From: an uncultured Lachnospiraceae bacterium
GTDB taxonomy: Bacteria; Bacillota; Clostridia; Lachnospirales; Lachnospiraceae
NCBI GenBank assembly: GCA_900539175.1
Contig: UQAW01000039.1
Span: forward strand, 1-31,505
DNA: 31,505 bases
Direction of reading: 5' to 3'
Of this stretch, positions 14,296 to 21,689 are shown piece after piece (position 1 is the stretch's first letter; each line of letters opens with the position of its first letter). The notes below the pieces were generated by a model. The model searched no databases, was not told where the DNA came from, and saw nothing but the letters and a program-made list of their open reading frames with translations. The translations under genes were made by a program, and so were the position numbers.

Positions 14296-14879
14296 CACGC
14301 AATGCCCGCTTTAGCAAAATGCTTTTTCAGAAGCGCCTTACCTAAAAGTCCGCCCAGGATCGCAAAAATGAAGATTCCGGCGATTACCAGAATAATGCTC
14401 CACATAGGCATAACAGCCATTACCCTGTCAGCGTATTCCTCACCAAAGCTGGCCGCAAAACTGGCCCAGGAATCCTCAACCATGAAATACATGGGGATAT
14501 ATGTACCAACCATCCAAAGGCTGAACACCGCATACCCGATCAGGCTCTTCTTGGCGCTTTTATAACCGCCGGATTTCAAGATCAGATCTCCCAGCAGCCC
14601 AAAAATCACGCCCATCGGTACGCCCCAAAATCCCATGCCAGTCAGCCCCATCAGCAGGCCGCTTAAAATTCCCATAATTGTAACCATGCCGAATTTTTTA
14701 ACTCTGGTCAGGAACAGCATGAACGGGATGCCGGTAATCAAAGACCACAATGCTCCGAGGATCGGCAAAAAGATAGGTACAAAGCCGACGGGAATGGCGA
14801 CACAGCAGCCAATCACAAAGTAGAGAACGGTGAACAGACCGAGGTTAATCAGGTCTTTTGCTTGTAACTTGTTACTCAT
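14295..14879 (-). CDS. ECF transporter S component, MptD/Trep_Strep family
   Basis: 194 residues, about six hydrophobic segments with short loops (NLGLFTVLYFVIGCC, FVPIFLPILGALWSLITGIPF, GMGFWGVPMGVIFGLLGDLI, then a GGLLGKALLKKH end). It matches the small integral membrane family labelled Trep_Strep/MptD, which occurs with ECF T and A genes. The ligand of this family is not established to my knowledge. The start at 14879 has GGAGGT seven bases upstream; an earlier ATG at 14894 overlaps that site. It is the first gene of the operon. Its leader contains a 6-bp inverted repeat. Confidence 0.85.
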   Translation of the reverse strand: MSNKLQAKDLINLGLFTVLYFVIGCCVAIPVGFVPIFLPILGALWSLITGIPFMLFLTRVKKFGMVTIMGILSGLLMGLTGMGFWGVPMGVIFGLLGDLILKSGGYKSAKKSLIGYAVFSLWMVGTYIPMYFMVEDSWASFAASFGEEYADRVMAVMPMWSIILVIAGIFIFAILGGLLGKALLKKHFAKAGIA

Positions 14880-14903
14880 AACGAATACCTCCATTCATTT
14901 GCT

Positions 14904-14957
14904 GGTTAGCGTTTTCTAACCTCTCTATAAGATACCATAGTTAGCAGTAGCTCTCTA
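14904..14957 (-). promoter_or_regulatory. Leader with inverted and direct repeats before the ECF operon
   Basis: GGTTAG/CTAACC (14904-14909 and 14916-14921, 6-base loop) lies 25 bases before the S-component start. CTCTCTA occurs at 14921-14927 and again at 14951-14957, 30 bases apart (about three helical turns). These are candidate sites for the DtxR-family and AraC-family regulators respectively. No strong minus-strand -35/-10 pair is seen, as expected if activation is needed. Confidence 0.4.
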
Positions 14958-15001
14958 CAACCAATCATCTTTTTGGCTCCAAACAGCAACGAGTTTTTTT
15001 A

Positions 15002-15030
15002 TTGACTGACTTCGCTTACAATTCTATAAT
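15002..15030 (+). promoter_or_regulatory. Promoter of the AraC-family gene
   Basis: TTGACT (15002-15007) and TATAAT (15025-15030) with a 17-base spacer, about 50 bases before the ATG at 15080. A close match to the sigma-A consensus. Confidence 0.75.
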
Positions 15031-15079
15031 ATGATTAAAATCAAGGGCAATGAGCCAGGCAAATCGACAGGAGTTAAAA

Positions 15080-16072
15080 ATGAAGATTGATGATATTATT
15101 AGAAAATGTATTGAAATTCCCGGCGTTTCAATAAAACGTAGCGAGTTCAACGCAGAACTACTTATGAAAACTAAGGAAGGAAAAGGGTCTATGACGTTTT
15201 TTCAACTTTTCCCCGGACTTACTATTGCGTATATTTTTATAAATTCTCCGACATGGGCAGCTCCAAATTTGGGTGAAGATAGTTTCATTAAAAAAGGGCC
15301 TTTGCTCCTAAACTATTGCGTGACTGGTCGTTGCGAGATTATCTTGAATAACGGAAACTTTGTATATGTGAAAGATGGAGATATTTCTCTCACGGAGTGT
15401 TTTGCCCAAAAGCAATATGTCTATCCTCGCCGTATCTATGAGGGAATGGAGCTTTTTGTTGATACTAATACACTGGCAACAGAGAGTACATGGATGCAAA
15501 AAGAGTTTGGCATAGACATCCCTAAAATCATTGAACTTTTTTGCCCAAACGATAACACTTATATCTCAGCAGTTACTCCTGAAGTTGAAGAAATATTGAT
15601 TAAGCTCTGGGAACTTTTTGATATTGCGCCTCCGTTTTCGATTTCTCAAATGAAGATCTATGTTCTGGCTCTATTTTCATTACTACAAAATCTTAACAAT
15701 ATCCCCCCATCGCAAGCCTGCACATTTTTTACTGAAACACAGGTAGATATAGCAAAACGTGTTGAAAAAATTATCACTTCCGATTTGCGGCAACATCATC
15801 CTGCATGGGAATTGGCAGCTCAGTTTTCTGTCAGCGAAACCAGCTTAAAAAACTATTTTCGTGGCGTTTTTGGTCAAAATATTTCCATCTATCTACGGGA
15901 AGTCCGAATGAAAAAAGCTGCAGAGTTACTGACTTCTACAAGATTGTCCGTTGCAGAAATAGCAGAGTTGGTTGGCTATATGAATCAAAGCAAATTTGCA
16001 GCCGTGTTCAAAAAGCAGTTTGGACTATCGCCGCTGGAATACCGGCGGTCAAAGAATTTGGAAAACCGATAA
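15080..16072 (+). CDS. AraC-family transcriptional regulator
   Basis: About 330 residues. The C-terminal 95 contain the double HTH: HHPAWELAAQFSVSETSLKNYFRGVFG and LSVAEIAELVGYMNQSKFAAVFKKQFG, ending SPLEYRRS. The N-terminal 220 residues would sense a ligand or partner; a beta-rich stretch around GRCEIILNNGNFVYVKDGDISL looks cupin-like. AGGAG stands six bases before the ATG at 15080; an upstream ATG at 15050 lacks one. It is divergent from the transporter operon, so it probably activates it, much as YbtA controls YbtPQ. The ligand, perhaps the imported metallophore, is inferred. Confidence 0.92.
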   Translation: MKIDDIIRKCIEIPGVSIKRSEFNAELLMKTKEGKGSMTFFQLFPGLTIAYIFINSPTWAAPNLGEDSFIKKGPLLLNYCVTGRCEIILNNGNFVYVKDGDISLTECFAQKQYVYPRRIYEGMELFVDTNTLATESTWMQKEFGIDIPKIIELFCPNDNTYISAVTPEVEEILIKLWELFDIAPPFSISQMKIYVLALFSLLQNLNNIPPSQACTFFTETQVDIAKRVEKIITSDLRQHHPAWELAAQFSVSETSLKNYFRGVFGQNISIYLREVRMKKAAELLTSTRLSVAEIAELVGYMNQSKFAAVFKKQFGLSPLEYRRSKNLENR

Positions 16073-16079
16073 GAGCAAA

Positions 16080-16113
16080 GCCGGGATTTTCCGCTTGATA
16101 GCAAAATCCCGGC
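16080..16113 (+). terminator. Terminator of the AraC-family gene
   Basis: Perfect 11-bp arms GCCGGGATTTT (16080-16090) and AAAATCCCGGC (16103-16113) with a 12-base loop, then CTTTCTT. It lies just after the stop at 16072. Confidence 0.85.
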
Positions 16114-16131
16114 CTTTCTTGTGCCTAAAAA

Positions 16132-16344
16132 CTATTTGTAAATCAGTTCATCTTGAATAATTTCCTCTGCCTGCGCTTTCAGCGTGTTCATCAGCCCCAC
16201 CCAGCGCATAGGGTCACAGGCTTTCAGTTCCTCGGTGACGCCCGCTACCTCCATCATGCGGGGCAGCATGGCGTCCATCCGTTCCTGCTCCGCCCGGTCA
16301 ATCTCCAACAGGTGCGGGTACAGCTTTTCGCTTAAAATCAGGCT
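16132..16344 (-). pseudogene. TnpV fragment, C-terminal part only
   Basis: On the minus strand an open frame reads LILSEKLYPHLLEIDRAEQE, then RMDAMLPRMMEVAGVTEELK and DPMRWVGLMNTLKAQAEEII, ending QDELIYK before a TAG at 16132-16134. This is the C-terminal two thirds of TnpV-type proteins, small transposon-encoded proteins of Tn4451-like elements. The start codon and N-terminal third are missing; upstream the frame continues into unrelated DNA of the next gene. It marks the right end of the nested element whose recombinase remnant lies at 7456-7701. Confidence 0.75.
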
Positions 16345-16345
16345 A

Positions 16346-16654
16346 CTACAAAGACCGGCCGATGTTCTTTCGAGTATGATTGCTTTTATATAAATAAGAC
16401 AGTTCTGGGGATTTTTCAGATATTCTATCCTTGGAATAGGGTGGTCTTAAATTCAATGATAACCGCGCTTTTTTAATCATATACGTTTCACTACCATCCT
16501 CCGAAGATCCTTTCAACCAGCAATCATCCGGATACTTCGCTGCAAAGCCTCTTAACCGTTTCGGCAAGTTCTGATTGAAGGTATACACATCATAGAATCC
16601 ATCATCTTCATTAATCAGAATAATCGTTTCTTTTTCACACTTTAACCTTCGCAT
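16346..16654 (-). CDS. Conserved conjugative-element protein, 3' end probably altered
   Basis: 102 residues. The core, FYDVYTFNQNLPKRLRGFAAKYPDDCWL followed by ETYMIKKARLSLNLRPPYSKDR, matches a small protein I recall from gut conjugative elements, with the pattern VYTFNK, KRL..FA..YP and a PYS...R end. Its function is unknown. Homologues end soon after PYS; here a further 26 residues run up to the TnpV remnant, and the stop codon lies at that junction. The ending may therefore come from the inserted element. It is the last gene of the conjugation operon in the window, three bases after the YodL-type gene. Confidence 0.7.
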   Translation of the reverse strand: MRRLKCEKETIILINEDDGFYDVYTFNQNLPKRLRGFAAKYPDDCWLKGSSEDGSETYMIKKARLSLNLRPPYSKDRISEKSPELSYLYKSNHTRKNIGRSL

Positions 16655-16657
16655 ATT

Positions 16658-17542
16658 CTATCCACGCTTTCTTTCCATTTCCTGATCCAGGTACTTTGGT
16701 ATCGGCTTTCCGGACCGGCGAGCAATGGCAATCTGTTTCTGATGCAGTCGTTTGATTACAGATCTTCGTTTCTTAGATTTTCCATCCTGTTGATTTCGGG
16801 AGGTCTGATTGTTGCTGCTAGCATCAGAGGTCTTTTCCTGATTCTTCTTCTGATTATTCACCAGACCGTCCACCATATCATAATTGGCTTCGGTACCAGA
16901 TTCTCTGCTTCGTTCATAAGTGCCGTTCTGGTAGAATTTCTGGTAATGTTCCAGACGGATTTTACCATCTTGTTTTAGCTGTTCGACCGGATTTAGCGGT
17001 ACCTGCTGTTGGATGTAATCATGAATCTTTTGTTTTGTCTTTTCATCGAATTTCTTACATTCTTCGACAACCATTTTTCCATAGGCATCCAGGATAACAC
17101 CCTGGGCCTGATCTCGGTATACCTGATGTTCCATCAAATAAAACTGTTTTCCATCAATAATGATGGTGTCTGTTGCAATCCAGTTCCCCTTTTTCCCATC
17201 AATCTGATAATTCTCAGTTTCTATAGTGATTAGTGCACCGGATGTGTTGATACGAATAAATCCGGCCAGATACTGTGGATAGTTCTCATCTACATAGTAG
17301 CAGCTGATTTCTCCACCCTTGTTCAATACGAGCACGTCACTGACTTCGCATTGATTTTTCGTCCGTTTCCAGATGTCAGCGACTTTTTCATTTTCCTGCA
17401 TTTCATGAATCGCGACTAATCGGTAATTTTCGACAGTAATCGACACATTCTGCTGTCTTGCCTCTTGATATGGCAGATGCCACAGTGCTTTTCCTGCTGT
17501 CTGCTGATCTACTCGGTAGACTGCAAATTGATTAAGCTTCAT
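16658..17542 (-). CDS. YodL-domain protein of the conjugation operon
   Basis: About 294 residues. The first 95 show a YodL-like domain: FAVYRVDQQTAGKALWHLPY, VENYRLVAIHEMQENEKVADIW, EVSDVLVLNKGGEISCYYVD. The middle (IDGKQFYLMEHQVYRDQAQG) is strand-like. The C-terminal 60 are highly basic (KKRRSVIKRLHQKQIAIARR) and may bind DNA. The ATG at 17542 has GGAGG nine bases upstream; the ATG at 17548 is too close to it. The start lies inside the preceding gene, so the two are coupled. The same YodL pattern occurs in the large RadC/ArdC protein. Biochemical role unknown. Confidence 0.75.
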   Translation of the reverse strand: MKLNQFAVYRVDQQTAGKALWHLPYQEARQQNVSITVENYRLVAIHEMQENEKVADIWKRTKNQCEVSDVLVLNKGGEISCYYVDENYPQYLAGFIRINTSGALITIETENYQIDGKKGNWIATDTIIIDGKQFYLMEHQVYRDQAQGVILDAYGKMVVEECKKFDEKTKQKIHDYIQQQVPLNPVEQLKQDGKIRLEHYQKFYQNGTYERSRESGTEANYDMVDGLVNNQKKNQEKTSDASSNNQTSRNQQDGKSKKRRSVIKRLHQKQIAIARRSGKPIPKYLDQEMERKRG

Positions 17543-17792
17543 AGGCATCGTCCTCCAAGTTATTCAGATAATAATTCAGATCCAGAGAATAGTAGTATTT
17601 GTCTTCGATCTGCTGTAATTTTCCAACTGTAGAATTGATGATCTCAATCATTTCATCATTCTCAGGATCACTTTCTTCCTGTTCCAAAACTTCCAAAGCT
17701 TCTTTCAGTGTTTGGATTGTTTCTTTCTTTGTGTGCTGCTGGAAGATAGCAGTAATAGTCAGTTCGTTTTCTTCCAGGTTTACATTTCTCAT
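17532..17792 (-). CDS. Transposon-transfer-assisting-type small protein
   Basis: 86 residues, acidic, helical by eye: ELTITAIFQQHTKKETIQTL, then LEVLEQEESDPENDEMIEII and NSTVGKLQQIEDKYYYSLDL. The order of a short N-terminal strand, a helix, an acidic stretch with DEM, then STVGKL and D..Y..L resembles the 'transposon-transfer assisting' family found beside conjugative-element genes; the match is from memory and moderate. The ATG overlaps the preceding stop as ATGA, and the 3' end overlaps the YodL gene by 11 bases. Role unknown. Confidence 0.65.
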   Translation of the reverse strand: MRNVNLEENELTITAIFQQHTKKETIQTLKEALEVLEQEESDPENDEMIEIINSTVGKLQQIEDKYYYSLDLNYYLNNLEDDAYEA

Positions 17793-20371
17793 AGGCTCAT
17801 TTCCCCCCTTTTCTTTTTCGGTATTGGTTTCATCTGTATATTCAGCTCCTTCTCGTTTTTTTCTTCGCTTATATTTTTTTCGTTATCCACTTTCTTATTG
17901 GATTTCAGAGGATTTTCCACATTTGGATGTCTTTCTTCCAAGTACTTTTCCACACGACTGATTGCATTTTGCACATAAGAATTTTCTCTAAATCCAGGAA
18001 TCGAATTCAAAAAATCTTTCTGTATTTTTCCTTCGATCATCAGACTCTGCATTCCTTCATAATCACTTCCGTCTTTCAGATCAAAGCCAACACATTTCAG
18101 TCCATGCATTCGCTCAGATGGTATTTTTTCATAGGCTTCCAGGGCTTCCGGTAATGTCAGATCATATTGAACTTCACCCATTACAGGAAATTCTGCGCAT
18201 TCTGCAGCATAGAAGCTAATGCATGTAAGATCATTTTCATAATCCACATTTTCTATATCCGGGACAATATCGAGTATTTTTTCTCTTTGTGCTGCAAAGT
18301 CTGGAAGTTCTGCAAATCCAAATCGATCCACGTAATATGCCTGCATATCCCCACCACGGTTTGTAATGATGACATCACTGACCGACATAGAATGTGCTTT
18401 ATAATCTGCCGGTGGATTATCGTTGAACATAGCGTACAAATCATCCAGCTTTTCATTTTCATGTAATCTGCCGGAATAGACACACTTATAATTTGCTGCA
18501 TCGATTGTAATGCCATCTTCTTTGACCATTGCCATATTCATAAATAAATGTTGTTTTCCCAGTGTGTCTTCATCCACATGATAAATCGCATAGCGGTCAC
18601 CATTACCTCTGAACATTTCTTCCTCTAGGGTATAATCATACTTAAATGGGTACATAGCCCGATCAACTCTCTCCGAAATATCCGTCCCTTCTGTAATCGT
18701 GTCTTCCAGCCAGTTTTGGATATCTCCCCATGATTCAAACTGTAGATAGCCGGCAATTTCATGCGTCCCATCCGGTGCCAGTACAATATGTCCCGGTTCG
18801 CTTTCCCGATAATCATAGCGGTATCCGGCTGCTTCCATTGCATCTACCAGAATTCCGTATTTTTCATGTAATTCTGTTTTCTGTTTTTCTTCAAGAATAA
18901 TTTCCAGTTCTTCTGTAAGCTGATCAATCATTTCACCGGCTGTCTTGCGGATCACATCCATAGATGCTTTCATTTCCTTCATTTCCCGGCTGCTGCTCCA
19001 ACCTGCAATATAAGGAAAACTGTAATCCGATGTATCCAAACCAAAGGAAGAACACACACAGTAAGCAACGGATTCTGCTTCAACCTCTTTTGTCAGACGG
19101 TCTTTTTCTACACCCAAGCTTTCCATGATTTCCTTGTCATGCAGTTTAGCATGGGCGGTTTCATGAATAGCAGTCTTTAAGGTCTGACTTTCACTGAGCC
19201 CTTTTTTGATCACGATTTCCTTGTCTGCATTGTGATAATATCCATTGGCATTGCCATCGATCTCATCGAATCGAATCGGCACTGGGGATATTTTCTGAAT
19301 AGCCTGCATGAAAGAATCAAAATCCTGTACAGCTGCAGTCAGTAATTCCGGTGCCAGTGTCTGGATTGGTTCCCCGGATGTCTGAGCAATATCAAAGACG
19401 GTAACTGCTTTAAAATGCGGAACTGTAACTTCCACCTGTTCAGTCTTAGGTTTTCCATCAGTTCCCATGATTGGTCGCTGATTTTCATCCAGAACCTCTT
19501 TTTCCTTCATTTTCTTATAAGGTGCCGGTGCAATGATTGTAATTCCCTTTTCACCTTTCATAACCTGTCTACCCATGGACTGCCAGTTTTTATAGCTGGT
19601 AACAAGTGTTGCATCCGGTCGCTGCATGGCGATCAGCATTGTATTGTTAAAGGAATAATTGTGAAACTTTGCCATGGTTTTAAGAAATTCCTGATAGCGG
19701 TTACTTGTAAAAAGTTCTTCCACACCGGATTCCAGTGACTGCATAATGCTGTCCATATCTTTTCCCTGAACCGGTAATGGAATTGTTGCTGTCTGCACCG
19801 TTGGAATATCTCTTACGTTATCTTGTTCTTTTGTATCTGTTACTTCTTCATAGGGTGCGATGGCTTCTGTCACCATTCCTTTAGTTAAATCAATGTCTTC
19901 AACACGAGTTGAAAAACGAATCCTGCTATCTGGAAATTCTCCTTTATCTCGAAAGGAATAGTAATTTCCATCCCGTCCTGTAATGATGTGATCAACCAAG
20001 GAAATCCCCATCAATTCACCTAATTCCTGCATTCTTGCTGTAGTCTGGATATCCGATGTAGATGGGGTCAGATTTCCTGACGGATGATTATGAATGAGCA
20101 TCATTGAATGAGCATTAGAAAGAATTGCACTCTTAAATATTTCTCTTGGATTAATCAATGCTTCATTCAATGAACCTACAGATACGATATTCATATTGAT
20201 TGGTGTTAAATCTGCCTGTAGATTAACAATACAAAAGAGTTCACGATCCATCTGAGAAAGAAATTCATTCATAACACGAATGGCGGCATCCGGATTGTTC
20301 ATTGGTTCTTTACTATAAAGTGGCGGCTGCTCCACCATACGAATTGCTACCTGCTCTAATTTATCTGCCAT
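17789..20371 (-). CDS. Multidomain RadC/JAB + ArdC-like + zincin + YodL protein
   Basis: 860 residues from the ATG at 20371, which has GGAGG eight bases upstream. Residues 1-145 form a RadC/JAB domain with the metal motif HNHPSGNLTPSTSD (about 94). Residues 220-320 match the ArdC-type single-strand-DNA-binding domain (SFNNTMLIAMQRPDATLVTS, WQSMGRQVMKGEKGI). A zinc peptidase HETAH lies at about 403, followed by an E..S..Y helix. A YodL-like domain covers about 593-692 (RYAIYHVDEDTLG, SMSVSDVIITNRGG). The last 170 residues are unassigned. Proteins of this type travel with conjugative elements and are thought to protect incoming DNA (antirestriction), which is inference here. Confidence 0.85.
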   Translation of the reverse strand: MADKLEQVAIRMVEQPPLYSKEPMNNPDAAIRVMNEFLSQMDRELFCIVNLQADLTPINMNIVSVGSLNEALINPREIFKSAILSNAHSMMLIHNHPSGNLTPSTSDIQTTARMQELGELMGISLVDHIITGRDGNYYSFRDKGEFPDSRIRFSTRVEDIDLTKGMVTEAIAPYEEVTDTKEQDNVRDIPTVQTATIPLPVQGKDMDSIMQSLESGVEELFTSNRYQEFLKTMAKFHNYSFNNTMLIAMQRPDATLVTSYKNWQSMGRQVMKGEKGITIIAPAPYKKMKEKEVLDENQRPIMGTDGKPKTEQVEVTVPHFKAVTVFDIAQTSGEPIQTLAPELLTAAVQDFDSFMQAIQKISPVPIRFDEIDGNANGYYHNADKEIVIKKGLSESQTLKTAIHETAHAKLHDKEIMESLGVEKDRLTKEVEAESVAYCVCSSFGLDTSDYSFPYIAGWSSSREMKEMKASMDVIRKTAGEMIDQLTEELEIILEEKQKTELHEKYGILVDAMEAAGYRYDYRESEPGHIVLAPDGTHEIAGYLQFESWGDIQNWLEDTITEGTDISERVDRAMYPFKYDYTLEEEMFRGNGDRYAIYHVDEDTLGKQHLFMNMAMVKEDGITIDAANYKCVYSGRLHENEKLDDLYAMFNDNPPADYKAHSMSVSDVIITNRGGDMQAYYVDRFGFAELPDFAAQREKILDIVPDIENVDYENDLTCISFYAAECAEFPVMGEVQYDLTLPEALEAYEKIPSERMHGLKCVGFDLKDGSDYEGMQSLMIEGKIQKDFLNSIPGFRENSYVQNAISRVEKYLEERHPNVENPLKSNKKVDNEKNISEEKNEKELNIQMKPIPKKKRGEMSL

Positions 20372-20528
20372 CAACAACACCTCCAATCGGCACATTTATA
20401 ATAAATTCCTGATCATGTAACATCTCAATTTGCTTCTTCAATTTTTCAAACGAAAATGTGTGTAATAATCTTTTTTGATACTGGCTGTATCTTAAGCTTG
20501 TATTTGTTTTAATGTTTTCTTTCGTCAT
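20361..20528 (-). CDS. Small hypothetical protein upstream of the RadC/ArdC protein
   Basis: 55 residues from the ATG at 20528, with AAGGAGAAG just upstream. It reads MTKENIKTNTSLRYSQYQKR, then LLHTFSFEKLKKQIEMLHDQ and EFIINVPIGGVVDGR. The stop lies 11 bases beyond the start of the RadC/ArdC gene, so the genes are coupled. No family recognised. The good binding site and coupling make it a likely real gene. It is preceded by a strong hairpin with a T tract, so its expression may be limited by attenuation. Confidence 0.65.
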   Translation of the reverse strand: MTKENIKTNTSLRYSQYQKRLLHTFSFEKLKKQIEMLHDQEFIINVPIGGVVDGR

Positions 20529-20543
20529 AATCTTCTCCTTTTC

Positions 20544-20579
20544 AAAAATGCCCCACGACATTTCTTTATGCCGCAGGGC
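20544..20579 (-). terminator. Intra-operon hairpin terminator or attenuator
   Basis: On the minus strand GCCCTGCGGCAT and ATGTCGTGGGGC pair over 12 positions (three G-T wobbles) around a 6-base loop, followed by TTTTTGAA. It lies between DUF5688 and the small 55-residue gene, and the ribosome binding site follows immediately. Confidence 0.7.
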
Positions 20580-20611
20580 GTTTGCTCATTTAACGGTTTT
20601 CATGCTTGATA

Positions 20612-21661
20612 TTAAAGTTCCATATCATGTTTCTTTGCTTTCGGTTTCTGATCCGGCTGTTCTTTTCCTGCTTTCTCTGTTTTTGCAGCCTGTGCTTCTT
20701 TTTCTTTCTGACGTTCTGTAAATCTGTCGGCTTTTTCAAAGACGTGATCCTTTGTGTCAAAGTGATATACATCATTGGTAAGGCGTTCTGCTGGTGCTAC
20801 CTGAGTCGCATTGACTTCTTTTACCATATCTCTTAACATTTCAGCATCCACTTGCCCGTCATCCGGTAAAATCAGCATTTCATGGATGGATGATGGCAAA
20901 ATGAAGAAATCATTTCCCAGAAGTTCCCCCATGTTATCCATGAATTCCGGATAAAAGATCACACCGGCTCCATCAATTCTTTCTGTATTTGTAACAACAA
21001 AGAATGTCGGCATCTCGCTTGACTCCTGCAATGTTTCTAGCAGCATTTCACGTTCATCTGGTGTCAGCATGAGAATATTTTTCTGATATATTTCATCTAT
21101 CAGTACACCTATACTTGATACCTCTGGGACCATGACACGCGGTGAACTTTTCATAGCGTCTTCATGAATCTGCTCCTGTGTCACTCCATATTCCTTCATC
21201 ATTTCATTTGTAATCAGCATGGAACTTAATCCATCCTGATTCTTGCCTACTGCCACATGATAGGTAATTGCAAGATCTTCCTTTAGCTGGTGTGGCACAA
21301 TTTCGAGGACTTCCTTATTTGCTTCGGCTGATGACACACGGATAAACAGCTTGTCCTTCACATCTTCATAGTTTAAAATAGCTTTCAGATCAACCTGTAT
21401 CGGTGCCTCAATAACTATATCTGCAATCTTTCTGCATACAGTTTCCATTGTTACGCCAGGCTGTGCTTTATATGCTTCATACAGCTGGTTAAGATTGATC
21501 GTCGGGGTAAGCATCTCACCTTCTTTTCTCACCATCAGTCCCGTATAGGCACGGTTCAGTTTATGACACTCCATCGTTGATACTTCTGCATTCTCATAAT
21601 CCCTTGGTAAAAAGAGTTTGATATTGTCCTTTACTTCATTTACAAATTCATTAAAATTCAT
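20612..21661 (-). CDS. DUF5688-family protein
   Basis: 349 residues. It begins MNFNEFVNEVKDNIKLFLPR and contains the family pattern GLMVRKEGEMLTPTINLNQLYEAYK, then a long middle of helix and strand, and EFMDNMGELLGNDFFILPSS, with a charged tail rich in K and E (about residues 310-349). DUF5688 proteins are standard members of Firmicute conjugative elements; their function is unknown and no catalytic motif is seen. AGAGGAGG stands nine bases before the ATG. It follows topB by 28 bases in the same operon. Confidence 0.88.
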   Translation of the reverse strand: MNFNEFVNEVKDNIKLFLPRDYENAEVSTMECHKLNRAYTGLMVRKEGEMLTPTINLNQLYEAYKAQPGVTMETVCRKIADIVIEAPIQVDLKAILNYEDVKDKLFIRVSSAEANKEVLEIVPHQLKEDLAITYHVAVGKNQDGLSSMLITNEMMKEYGVTQEQIHEDAMKSSPRVMVPEVSSIGVLIDEIYQKNILMLTPDEREMLLETLQESSEMPTFFVVTNTERIDGAGVIFYPEFMDNMGELLGNDFFILPSSIHEMLILPDDGQVDAEMLRDMVKEVNATQVAPAERLTNDVYHFDTKDHVFEKADRFTERQKEKEAQAAKTEKAGKEQPDQKPKAKKHDMEL

Positions 21662-21689
21662 TCTTCGTTTCCTCCTCTAATCTGTTTTC

